Origin: Acanthochlamys bracteata
Taxonomy: Eukaryota > Streptophyta > Magnoliopsida > Pandanales > Velloziaceae
Reading direction: 5' to 3'
Length of the DNA stretch: 64,000 bases
Assembly: GCA_019914995.1 (NCBI GenBank)
Contig: CM034145.1
Location: forward strand, 4,347,262-4,411,261
The notes beneath the pieces are model-generated. The model was not told the origin of the DNA and ran no database searches. It was given only the letters and a program-made list of their open reading frames with translations. This document shows, piece after piece, positions 26,501 through 36,270 of the stretch; position 1 is the first letter of the stretch; each line of letters opens with the position of its first letter. Both the position numbers and the translations under genes were made by a program.

Positions 26501-27294
26501 TGTCGCAACTACAGTTCACTATTTTTACCAAATTTTGCTCTTGGACTTTTTCTCAGCGGTAGAGAGCGTGAATTACTTGAAGAACTTGCATCCTTGAGTG
26601 ATCCATCAACGAGCCGACTGCGAGCACGTCTTGATACCAAACAAGAAAGTAAGGGTAAGAGAAATAGAAGGGTAACACTTTATGTGCAGAAGTTATTAGT
26701 GACAGCAGACTTCAAACTGATAGATATAAGAAAGCATACATGATACCTGAGTTGCAATGCTCTTGATGCATATTATTATTTACAAGGTTCACATGTTAAT
26801 TCATAGAGTTTCTAATAGACTCTCTAGCTACATAGTTTATAAGTAAAAAATTTATTTTCTTTTAATAGAATTAGAAACAGGTGGTATTTGGTAAGTTATG
26901 ACTGGTCTACTTTCATTTGGCAGTTAAAAGTACTGAAAGTCAGAATAATGTGCAATATGAAGGTCAAGAGCAATCTGACAGGCAGGATGACTTGTGGCAG
27001 AAGTTAAAAAATTTTGCTGGGTAATTTACTTCGTCAATGAACCTTCTGTATTACCTACACAACTTCTCTTGTATTCTTTTCCTAATATGCATAGTATGGT
27101 CATACTGCTGCTTCACATGCAATACTTGCAAGTTGTGTGCCATGTACATTGGTATTTCGGAGAAATCTATGCAATATGTCAATGTCTAAAATTTCGGATC
27201 TTGGTTGCTTAGACAATTGTTATTTAATAGTATGGTGGGTAATTTCAGGGGTGTTGCCAATGGAGCTCTCAAATGGCTGAAAGACAACCTCTAG
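17901..27294 (+). CDS. DJA5/DJA6: Chloroplast type-A DnaJ (Hsp40) co-chaperone, DJA5/DJA6 type
   Basis: Eleven coding exons join in frame to 486 aa: 17901-18173, 19767-19835, 20151-20243, 20458-20579, 21391-21586, 23282-23457, 24469-24598, 25203-25363, 26557-26654, 26924-27020, 27249-27294. All introns are GT-AG. Residues 1 to about 62 are Ser/Arg-rich with few acidic residues, as in a chloroplast transit peptide. The J domain starts at about residue 64, with the Hsp70-stimulating HPD at 93-95. A Gly/Phe-rich linker follows. Four CxxCxGxG zinc-finger repeats lie at residues 212-276 ([32 protein letters not shown]). The C-terminal substrate-binding region follows and the protein ends WLKDNL. 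By homology it recruits plastid Hsp70; the Arabidopsis DJA5/DJA6 pair supports plastid iron-sulphur cluster assembly. The start is the first ATG of the transit peptide frame. Exon edges were placed by eye and all phases agree. Confidence 0.95.
19341..19420 (+). mobile_element. Possible tRNA-derived SINE remnant in DnaJ intron 1
   Basis: The segment GGTGGTGGCTTGGGTATC followed by CTCCACAAGGGAGGTTGTGG and TTTCTAGTCCC resembles the pol III promoter head of plant SINEs (box A-like, then a worn box B-like part). No target duplication or tail could be fixed. Confidence 0.35.
19999..20024. repeat. (CG)n(CA)n microsatellite in DnaJ intron 2
   Basis: About six CG units run directly into seven CA units. 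A few more imperfect CA/TG units follow to about 20045. Confidence 0.9.
23498..23543. repeat. (TTA)15 microsatellite in DnaJ intron 6
   Basis: An uninterrupted run of about fifteen TTA units, 41 bp after the exon 6 donor site. Likely polymorphic. Confidence 0.95.
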
Positions 27295-27989
27295 GTGGAT
27301 AACATCTTTGGTGGTGGTATACTATGATGTATTCTTTTCATCTCAGTTAAATCAATTGGGAAAAGCATTTTTTTTGTATGTCTTGCACCTTTTGGCAATA
27401 TATCATAATAGAGGAATAGGGGAGTCAGATCAGTTTTTTGACCATCTTCAATTTTTTAAATCCTCCAGAACCAAGTTTTATGTGAAGAGATCATTGCTTG
27501 ATATGTAAAATTTGGACTTCTGGAAATGTTTTCCCTTGCAAATTTACTTAAGTTCCTCCCTCTTTATGCCCTTGCAAATCTATGTAAAGCACCTCCAAAG
27601 AAGGTAGTCATAATTTGACAGCAACAATGAGATATAATGTTGTAATTTTCATTTCTGTCAAAAGCAAATTTGTTATTCACGAATTTTGTTATATAGGAAT
27701 CTTCGATCGTCGCCACAAAAATTTTCTATTGAATTTAAACCACTTTTGTTATTCATGTTTATATTCACTACTACTAACCAGCTCTGCTATCAATATTTCA
27801 TCATAATTGTCAGTATCCATCTATACCTTTTATTTGATGAGGTTGTTCTTTTTGGATAAGAGGTACCAATTATTCTGGCTTGGGTATTCCCACACTTGAA
27901 CAATGTACAAACAGTGCAACGCTGTAGTGAACATTTTGCAGAAGTAGAAGATTTGCAGATAACAGATCCAGATCAAGCCGTGTAGCTCT

Positions 27990-28123
27990 AGGGTATGTTT
28001 TTTTTTATACGTGGAAATAAATTTTTTCCAAAAAACTATCACTTTTGTATATTTTATTTTTATAATTTATTTATAAAAAAAAGATTTTCTCAAAAAGTAA
28101 TTTTTTATGAAAAAACACACCCT
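27990..28123. mobile_element. Short MITE (family B) between convergent genes
   Basis: 134 bp. It starts AGGGTATGTTTTTTTTTAT and ends ATGAAAAAACACACCCT, near-perfect inverted repeats, with AAAGTGA-like words inside. It sits between the 3' ends of the DnaJ and calmodulin-like genes. Related copies are at 46930, 60565 and 60984. Confidence 0.65.
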
Positions 28124-28526
28124 TAATCATGTTGCATTTTCTGAGAAAGAATGAATCACATAGAAGAGGAAGAAAGAAGTCGACTTCAATCTTTCAACAA
28201 GCACAATGCTTTTTGAAGAACCGGCAAAATAACAACTTGCTAATAATGAACGTGAAGTGATTCTCTCCACCTGCACAACTTGCTAATAATGAACGTAGTC
28301 GAGATATTTTTCGAATTCACAACTTGATCTTTTTTTTATTTATAGCTTTGCAGTTATTGCGCTCTCCTACTGGCCGGTCTTGCAAACAACTGTTATTAAT
28401 GAATCAAGAGCCCCGCATCAGCGGCGAACTTGCAGGAGATTATATTTATACTTTTATAAGATTATGTAACACTGAAGTTAACTGCTGCTAGCTAGACTAA
28501 GATTGACTACATGTAACTAAACAAAG

Positions 28527-28528
<2 letters not shown>

Positions 28529-28558
<30 letters not shown>
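28529..28558. repeat. (AT)15 microsatellite
   Basis: An uninterrupted AT dinucleotide run, about 230 bp downstream of the calmodulin-like gene stop. An A-rich run of about 24 bases follows at about 28617-28640. Confidence 0.9.
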
Positions 28559-28562
<4 letters not shown>

Positions 28563-28788
28563 CAGATATAAGTTTACATTAGTACGTATACACAACAGAG
28601 CACAAACCCAGAAAAGAAAACAAAAAAAAAAAAAAAAAAATTAAAGTAAAGAAAAGAACCAGAGTTAGCTAGCTTAGAGTTGTAGCCATTGTCTACAGAA
28701 AAAACTTCGAAGTAAAACAACATACATAATAGTTTCATTTGGTCAAATTTTCTTCATTTGATAGCTTCTTGCAAAATATCGAATAAAT

Positions 28789-29445
28789 CTAGAAGAGCTT
28801 GGCCTTCATCATCTGCTTGAACTCATCAAAGTTCACCGTTCCGTCGCCGTCCAAATCGACCTTGTTTATCATCTCCCTGCAGTCTTCCTCTTTCAACCCT
28901 TGCTTCAATCCTAACATCCGTAGCACTGAACTCAGTTCTTCGAAACTTATGACTCCATCTTTGTTCCCATCAAAAACATCAAACACTTCTTGAAGATCCA
29001 TCTCATCTTCTATTTCTTGATCTCCTTCACTTCCTCCTTCAGTTGTTGTTGTATCTCCATGGCTCACCACCGAATCGTAAAGATCGCGAAACTCTTCGAC
29101 ATCTATAAGACCGTCGCGGTTCTTATCGACCTTCTCTATCAAGGCAACAACTTCTTTGTCAGAACAAGAGAGACCTAACCTTTTCAAAGACTCGTCGAGC
29201 TCTTCTGTAGTGATGAATCCATCTCCATCTTTGTCAAATGTTGCAAATACTTGCACAAGCTGGTCTGCCTTGTTATCAAATACTACTCTACGGTCACCAT
29301 CGTCGTCTGTCTTCTTTGAAGCTGAAGCAGCAATAGCGTTTTGCTTTGCTGGAAGGAATGAAAGAAGCCAAGCCATGAACTTTGGAGAATACGAGTTGAG
29401 AAGACCGCAAAGAAAGATAACGGCAAACAAGATAGAGGCAATCAT
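28789..29445 (-). CDS. CML: Membrane-anchored calmodulin-like Ca2+ sensor (four EF-hands)
   Basis: A single exon of 218 aa. Residues 1-32 are strongly hydrophobic (ILFAVIFLCGLL, then MAWLLSFLP), like the N-terminal signal anchor known for the CML3/CML5/CML7 group, where it directs the protein to endomembranes. A short Ala/Ser/Lys linker follows. Four canonical EF-hand loops lie at residues 71-82 (DKDGDGFITTEE), 107-118 (DKNRDGLIDVEE), 159-170 (DGNKDGVISFEE) and 197-208 (DLDGDGTVNFDE). Each keeps Asp at position 1, Gly at 6 and Glu at 12, so all four should bind Ca2+. An acidic spacer (about 130-148) separates the two EF pairs. The length fits CML5-like proteins. Family role: a Ca2+ signal relay that binds targets when loaded. 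The exact CML number cannot be given. It converges with the DnaJ gene 1.5 kb away. No intron was seen. Confidence 0.93.
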   Translation of the reverse strand: MIASILFAVIFLCGLLNSYSPKFMAWLLSFLPAKQNAIAASASKKTDDDGDRRVVFDNKADQLVQVFATFDKDGDGFITTEELDESLKRLGLSCSDKEVVALIEKVDKNRDGLIDVEEFRDLYDSVVSHGDTTTTEGGSEGDQEIEDEMDLQEVFDVFDGNKDGVISFEELSSVLRMLGLKQGLKEEDCREMINKVDLDGDGTVNFDEFKQMMKAKLF

Positions 29446-30051
29446 GGTTGTTGTTTGTTTGTTTCTTTCTCTCTAAGATCTCTGAGATGACTGAAGAGTT
29501 GAAGAAGAGAGGGAATGGTGGCGTTGGAAGGAAGCGAGCGACGTGAGGAGAAGGGAAAGAGAATAGTTTTTTAAAGTTTTTGCGCGTCGCAAGTTCTAAA
29601 TTTGTTTCTGTTGTTGTTATCCCCACAAAAACGCGTTGAGATTGATAGATGCTTATTTATTAAGAGAGAGTGAAATCGATCATTCAACGTACATTCATCA
29701 TCACTTGCTTATAATATTCTCAACCAATAAACAAAAAGAAAAGAAAGAACGGGTGTGTGCTTCATGCTTGAAAAAAAAAGACTTTTGCTTTTTTCTTTTG
29801 AGAATTGGTAGAATTTAGATATCAGCTCTTGATTTTCTGACTTTTTACGAAAGCTATAAGAAAAATTGGAAACTATGAGATTTTAACCTTTTTTTTTGTT
29901 TTTAAGCTAGTTTTTGGGTTGACTTTTATCCATAGGTGAAGTTCTTTCACCAGTGTTTACCAAACATTGTCTATAGTTTGCTCTATCATATTCGCAAACT
30001 TGGAGGGAGTAATTTTCAAGAAACCAATGTAATCAATATATAGTAATTTTC

Positions 30052-30252
30052 AAGTATTTGGGAGTATAAAATAAAAATTTTTTTAAATAAAAATATTCTT
30101 AAATTTTTTTTCAAAAAATAAATTTTTAATATTAAAAATATAAAAATAAAATTTTATAACATAAATATTTTAAACTTTTCAAATTTTAGAAACAAATTCT
30201 ATAAAATATTATAAAAAATTTATAAAAAATATAAAAAAATTTTAAATAAAAA
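30052..30252 (-). mobile_element. AT-rich MITE copy (family A), reverse, worn
   Basis: Starts TTTGGGAGTATAAAATAAAA. The order of A- and T-rich blocks is the reverse of the consensus. The right end is unclear. It lies about 600 bp upstream of the calmodulin-like gene. Confidence 0.4.
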
Positions 30253-31700
30253 GTTATTAAATCCCCACCGGTGCCGTAGTCTCCACCAACAAGAAACAGA
30301 CAGTATATATATGAAGAAATAAGGAAAATAATTGAACAAAAAAGACTCCTGAAAGTTAAATCAGTCGACATAAAACAGTTTGTCAGGGACCTGTTGTTCA
30401 TAAACCACCCAGCACGTTAGTCATTCGATTCAAAAACATAAACACTTTTGTCGAACTGGCTGGAACCTGGAACAATAACAGATAAAAAAGAAATAGAGGT
30501 GGACTTTTTTGTTGAAGCTTTTCTGACTTTTCCGTTTTTTTGTTTCAGGTTTTTGAAGCAATTCTGATAAACAACGACCCAAATATTTGTTCTAGAAGTT
30601 TGGAAAATTTGGCTGTTAGTTATGTTTTTTGGAAATGGTCTACGTCAGACACTGACCAAGATCTAAATCAGAACAGTTTCAGTTGAAGTATGGGATAACT
30701 ACAAAAATTTCAATCTCGGGATAATTGGTTACCATGGCAAAACTTCGCGCTAAGACTTCCCTGACTTTGCTGTTTTCAGAACCTTAAACAACTCTGTAGA
30801 TAACCTGATTCTTCAAGCAATTTCTGATATACCACAAATCCTATTTTGCCATCTAAGATAGTGAGCAGTTCCATTATCATTTCAACTTCCAAGTTTCATC
30901 ATGAAACACTCCTTACTGATGCAATCTCTTAGAAGCCGTCCTGCAGAGTTTGCGCAGATGCTCGTGTACTAGCAGTTTTCTTGGTATGAATTCTAGTCTG
31001 TTATCTTGAAACCTTATATCCACAACATAAAAGCTTTGCCACAAAAACTGCTCCTTGAAAACCTTACACCCAGCCCATCTATTGATTTCCTGACTACTTC
31101 CTTGTCTGAAATCTCAACTACAAGATAAAATGTTTGGCACAAAAAAATTGAGCATTATTTGTGTTTCGCATCAAAAGAGAAAAGAAGAGTCAGGATCTAA
31201 TGTATGCCTACTAGAACATATGCTGACTCATGCTGAAGGAGATCTATTTCTGTATCCTTGTGAGATAAGGGTAAGGGCGGCATTTTGACGACCTACATCA
31301 AAAATTTGCATTCCACTTCAGCTCAAGAGGAGATTTGTTTCAGAAGAAAGGCCAGCCAATACCACAAAAGACCAAATAAATTTTAGAATCATGGACCAAA
31401 CAAATTTAGAACCATGCTTTGTAAGAAGCATAACTCTGAAATTCTGAAAAGGAAAGGAGCTTTCCCATTAGAGTTGGAATCTAGGTCTTTTGCTATGCGT
31501 CCTATGGTAAGCTATTCTTAGTAGTGTGTTCCAGTCTACAATGATTCATTAGAGTTGAAGATAACAACATGAGATTATACAATCAACATTTCTGCATATT
31601 TGAGGAGTACAGAGAACTCACTGAATTATGAGAACTTCTAAGAAGAGGCGAGGAAGCAATAAGGTACAGGGGAAAAATCCATCTAGAGAGCAAGTCCTTC
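30253..31700. other. No gene seen
   Basis: Non-repetitive DNA between two minus-strand genes. It probably holds the 3' UTR of the 150-aa protein gene at its right edge and distal promoter of the calmodulin-like gene at its left. No convincing frame was found on either strand. Confidence 0.4.
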
Positions 31701-31717
31701 AGACTTGGACTTGTGGC

Positions 31718-33206
31718 CTAAACAACTTCATTGTTTTTGGTTTCTGCCATACTTTCCTTGATTAAAATGAGTACAGCAACTAAAACCGGTAATGAGATCA
31801 TAAGTAGAGCTTGTATAATATTCGGCCTTGTTATGTCAGGATAAAGTATGCTACCATATTTTATAGCAGAAGCACCACCAAAAGATCCAGCTGTCAATTT
31901 CCACAAGTAAGTAACATCTTCCTGTTTAAATGATATTGAATCATTAGACAGGGGAGACAACATCAATAATGTTCGGTTCCAAGAAGTTAAGACTTGGTCA
32001 AAACCTACAACTGTACATCCAGGTAAATGAGAATCTCAAAAGTGCCAATGTACCATAGATTTACAAGAATCAAAGTTAATTCAAAGCCTATACATGAAAT
32101 CTCGATAAATATCTAACATACTATTTAAGACAATGGCAAATGTAAAAAGGGATATCAATTATCAAAGGCGCATGAGGTAAGCCATTATGTGTTAGGACTT
32201 AGAGCTCATTGCATATGCTGTGAATATTCACATGAATCACATCAGGACAAAGGATTTATCGTATTCCGTCAAGAGGAAGGAATACTTACTAAAAACCTGA
32301 GAGTACACTTATATGCATGAATGTAGACTCACCCAAATGATCCGTTGGTGAAGTTGTACACAACTATCTTGCATTTTAGCTTGCAATCTTTGAAGCTAAA
32401 GCTAAATAACTGTTATATATTTTGTTAATAAAGCTATATAAGGAAACAATCTTTATGTTAGGCATATGGAGTCTATCTCTAGAATCAAAAGCACTACCAG
32501 AAATTTCTTACTTCAAATGGACCGAAGTTCATAATTCAAAAGCCTTATGTAAGTAATAGTGTAATAAGGTTGACAAGTCATTTCAATGCTAATACATTCA
32601 CTACTAAACCACTATCAACACCAAAATTCATCCCCTCATAAGTAAAAAATATCTAATAACATGTATTGACAATTCAACCAATTGAAATAAGATTGGCAAC
32701 TTGCAACCCGATGAAAAAAAAAAGAAAATTAGAAACATATAACACCATTAATTATAAAGATATTTCACAAATAACTTTAACTGCTACAAACAATGGTACC
32801 AATTATACATTATAAAAAGCTCAAATTCTTGACCACAACCAATTCTAATACCACCCGGAAGTGACGTTATCTTCAAAAACACAATCTAAAACTCAATCGG
32901 GCAACGTCGCCATACAACAAACTGAATCAACTAAAAACAAATTTCGAGAGAAATTACCTCAGAGAACAAAACATAATCGACCGAATCCAAATCCACTTCG
33001 GTAGTATCTTGTTCGGAGCGCCGTGAAGCTTGCGCCGCAGTGCTCCGAGAACAGAACCTGCGACGGTTACCGAACGCAATAACTTGCGACGGAGAATCGA
33101 CTGACAGGTGGTGGAAACAACGAGCTGTATAGCGACCGAGACCTGCGGGTTTTGCGATAGTTAGCACGCCGTTCCTCGCCGCCGCTAACATTATCCTGTA
33201 ACTCAT
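31718..33206 (-). CDS. Small membrane protein with mitochondrial-like presequence, not recognised
   Basis: Two exons on the minus strand: 33206-32958 (83 codons, ending ...YVLFSE before a GTAATT donor) and 31921-31718 (67 codons plus stop, after a TTTAAACAG acceptor). They join in phase 0 to 150 aa. Residues 1 to about 60 are rich in Arg, Ala and Ser with only one acidic residue (RNGVLTIAKPAGLGRYTARC, then GNRRRFCSRS), like a mitochondrial presequence. A short acidic stretch (EQDTTEVDLDSVD) precedes the second part, which has a Gly-rich hydrophobic segment (TAGSFGGASAIKYGSILYP) and one strong membrane span (QALLMISLPVLVAVLILI) with a short charged tail. I cannot name the family. Mitochondrial targeting is inference; plastid targeting is possible. 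Met6 is an alternative start. Confidence 0.75.
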
Positions 33207-33529
33207 CGCTAATAAGACCTACAGTTGCTAGGCACTTCGGATGAAGGGTTAATAAAGAACTAGAAGTAGAAAGAAAAGAAAGATAGTAAAAGAAGATGGA
33301 AAAAAAAGAAGAAAATTGTAATAGTATTTGGATAAATTAGTAAACGAAAAGAAGTATAGAAATAAATTGTATTTAGATTAGAAAAGGAATAAAAGAGAAA
33401 CTACCAATAAAAGACAAAAATGCCTTCGTCATATAGTTTTGTTTGTAAATAATTGAAAAAAAAAGATTAAAATGCATAATTTTGTTTGTTTTTGAGTTCA
33501 AAATTTTCAATCTTTTATTGTTGTATGTC

Positions 33530-33860
33530 AAACTACAGCATACGAAACATCGGACGGCTGGATGGTTGCCGGCGAGGAGCTCTAGTGATGATCTGCAGCG
33601 AGATCAGCTGATCTGCTTCAGCTTTGTTGTAAAATCGGAGAATGAAGAGAAATCGAGGTCTCACCAGAGACAGATCATCGACAAATGAGAATCGGAGCGA
33701 GCGCGGAGAACATACAGCGATGATCATGTGTTTGTCTAGCGTAGTGGAGACAGATCGTCGATGAATGGGAGCGGGAGCGAGCGCAGAGAGCGAGAGAGCG
33801 AGCGCGGAGAGAAAATGCAGGGGCAGGAATGAGAAAAACCCTAGCGCGAGCGGTTTCGTT
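33530..33860. repeat. GC-rich island with ~80-bp direct repeats
   Basis: An unusually GC-rich block in AT-rich DNA. Two diverged units start at 33667 and 33747 with GAGACAGATC, followed by TCGA(C/T)(A/G)AATG and GAGCGAGCGC; a third run of GAGCGAGCGC follows at about 33800. Frames on both strands (33482-33688 +, 33533-33868 -) are byproducts of the composition. It could be the interior of a non-autonomous transposon, since both flanks have TTTGGAT/ATCCAAAC-type sequence (about 33330 and 33972), or an unannotated 5' region. Confidence 0.5.
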
Positions 33861-34179
33861 TTCCCCATTCCACTCTTATTTGGGGTGTAACGATTCTACT
33901 CATGCACAGTAAATATTTCCCCCCTTATTTCCCCCATTCTATCTCTTCTTTCAACAGTATATTGCAATCCAAACACAAAACGGAGGATCCTTCCCCTCCA
34001 TTCTCTTTATGAACACCTGAACTAAATACAATGTTAATAGTTACCTTGAGATGTTTTGCATTATCAGACTCACAATATACATTTTAGCATTAATAGGCTC
34101 ATCAATTCATCTCTCTTATGTTAATACAAATGGAGATTTATCAGAAAATAAAATTAAAGAGGATTCCCTTAAGAGTAGA

Positions 34180-34330
34180 GTCCATAGTTGGCATAACCAA
34201 ACCGATTCGAAAACTTGTCCTGATTGGTGAGTCACGGGTTTGACCTATTGGGTTGACAAATTTGACCCGACGAGTTGATCCGTCGACCGATCGTGCCACA
34301 TTATTGGGTTCGATTTTCGTTGTTTCGTTC
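34180..34330. mobile_element. hAT-like fragment related to 2040-2802
   Basis: CATAGTTGGCATAACC followed by CGATTCGAAAAC closely matches the left end of the element at 2040. GACCGATCG/GACCCGACG words follow. The right terminus is missing, so it is probably truncated. Confidence 0.4.
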
Positions 34331-34925
34331 CTCCACACCTAAAGCTCCCAATCTCATGCTCAATCTTCCCCATTTCCACATCTAGGTTTTTTTATTTCTT
34401 CTTTCTTACCTCCACAGCAAATAGCTAAGGTAAAAGAAGAGAGCAAGACCGGAGTGGTTGCAAAGGAGAGTGAAAAGAAGCAGCAGGAGAAGAGGAGAGC
34501 AGTAATCGGAAGTAGTGACGAAAGCCTTCGATGATGAGGGCACCAAAGATTGGGGACGGAGGGATGGGAAACTTAACAACATCCAATGAAGACCGGTTGA
34601 GTTCACGGATTTACCATATCGCAGTAGATTCAAAAGCAGTACACGACGGCAGTAGAAGAGACCGATTTGAGGTCAATGAACATATAATCAGTTGAAGGGA
34701 AGTAACAGGATGAGTATTCTGGTAGAATAATGCTGAGAAGTTTTGAAGCGTTCCTTCTAACTCTCATGGTGAAACAAACAAAAACTTAAATACAATCAAC
34801 GGTAGAAATTGGATTTATTTCTGGTTTGAAATCAATGGAGATCAATCCAGGAGTTTTTCTTTTTTCTTCACTGTTGTTATTAGGAGCGAGATAAAAGGGA
34901 AGGAAGATTGACATCTCCGACACCT

Positions 34926-35190
34926 TAGGGTGCGTTTGGCATACCGTTTGAAAAGCTGCTTTTCAACTTTTCCCCATTTCACATTTTTCAATATATATTT
35001 TATAGGTATTTAGAAAATTTATTTAAAAATTTAGATAGTGTAGAAAAATTTACGTAATGAGATTTTTTTATTACATATTTTTATTTTTTTTGGAAGTATA
35101 AAAAATAGAGCTTGTTTTTCAAAAAGAATAAAAATACTTTCCATTTATAAAAAGCTCCATTTTATAAGCAATTTCAAACGCACCTTAAAA
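34926..35190 (+). mobile_element. Best-preserved AT-rich MITE (family A), Tourist/Harbinger-like
   Basis: The element runs about 34929-35187. It starts GGGTGCGTTTGGCATACC and ends TTTCAAACGCACC, giving inverted ends of about 10 bp (GGTGCGTTTG/CAAACGCACC). TTA on both sides fits the 3-bp TWA duplication of PIF/Harbinger elements. Shared features of the roughly 19 copies in this window are a left end with GTTTGG or GTTTGATTTAGCTT, then TTTTTTAATATATATTTTAT, AATTTATTTAAAAATTTA, a TACGTAATGAGA-like centre, and a right end TTTTATTTTATAAGTACTTT with CAAACGC. No coding capacity. Confidence 0.7.
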
Positions 35191-35195
35191 GCATT

Positions 35196-35310
35196 GGTGG
35201 TGATAAAGAGTGAAATGCTGTTGCAGAGAATGAAATATTACTGTGGCGGTGGTGATGAAGAGTGAAATGTTGTTGCAGAGAATGAAGTGATGATGGAGAG
35301 TGAAATGCCG
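35196..35310. repeat. Tandem repeat, ~52-bp unit
   Basis: GGTGGTGAT begins at 35196 and again at 35248. Each is followed by AAGAGTGAAATG and GTTGCAGAGAATGAA. A partial third unit (GAGAGTGAAATG) ends near 35310. It starts just after the best-preserved MITE. Confidence 0.75.
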
Positions 35311-35456
35311 AACTATTCTTGCTGCTGCTGGTTCCGCCGTTGTCACAGTGAGTGCTCCGATAATACGGCGCAAAGCGAAAGCCAGAGATCTAAAGAGGCA
35401 ACGCAATTAACTTCAGAAAAATTTATAAATATATAGAAAACTTGATCACATATGAT

Positions 35457-35693
35457 GTATTTGGAAAAGCATTTTTTAAACGCTAATTTTTTATTTTTTA
35501 TTTTTTAATTTATTTTTTTAAGTATATAAAAAATTTATATAAAAATTTAAAATATAAAAAAATTTATATAATAAAATATTTTAATTATTTATTTTAATTA
35601 TTTTTTAATAAAAAATAGAATATATTTTTAAAATAAAAATATTTTTTATTTTAGAAAAATTTTATTTTATATGCACTTTCAAATATCAATGCT
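35457..35693 (+). mobile_element. AT-rich MITE copy (family A)
   Basis: Forward copy from GTATTTGGAAAAGCATTTTT to TATATGCACTTTCAAATATC. Confidence 0.55.
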
Positions 35694-36178
35694 TAGCTAC
35701 TAGAAGAAGCATATTCCTATAAAGACAAGCTATTAAAAGTTTTTTATTTGTTATACTACGATGGCTTCATAAAACTGTAGTAGTCACTTAACACGTCCCT
35801 AAACCCTAAATTCTAAAACTTTTTTTCTTATTTGTTAGTTACCATAAGCTAATGCATGGTCATATTTTAATACCGTGGAATTACAATTTTGTTTTTAATT
35901 TTAAGTTTGCATTAATTTACATATTTAATTATTATTCTAAATTTTATTTTTATTGTAATAGCAAAATTTTTATTAAAATTTTATTTACCACTTCAAATGT
36001 TATTCCTATTAAAATTTTATTTTTATCGATTTTTATTTCTATAAAATTTAATTACGGTAAAATTTCACTTTTTCTATTAAAATAACCCATGGCCTTATAC
36101 TGCAAAAGTAAAAACTGAGTGTATTCATTTCTTTTTTAACTGGAAAAATCAAATCCTCCTCTTGACTGTTAGCAAGAC

Positions 36179-36235
36179 GCAGAGAGAGAGAGAGAGACTG
36201 AGAGAGAGAGAGAGAGAGAGAGACTGAGAGAGAGA
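36179..36235. repeat. (GA)n tract in the 5' leader of SPCS3
   Basis: Three GA runs broken by single CTGA interruptions, ending 35 bp before the signal peptidase start codon and followed by GATC repeats. GA/CT tracts are common in plant 5' UTRs and core promoters. Confidence 0.9.
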
Positions 36236-36270
36236 TCGATCGATCGATTGGACGGAGAGGAAGAGACAGG

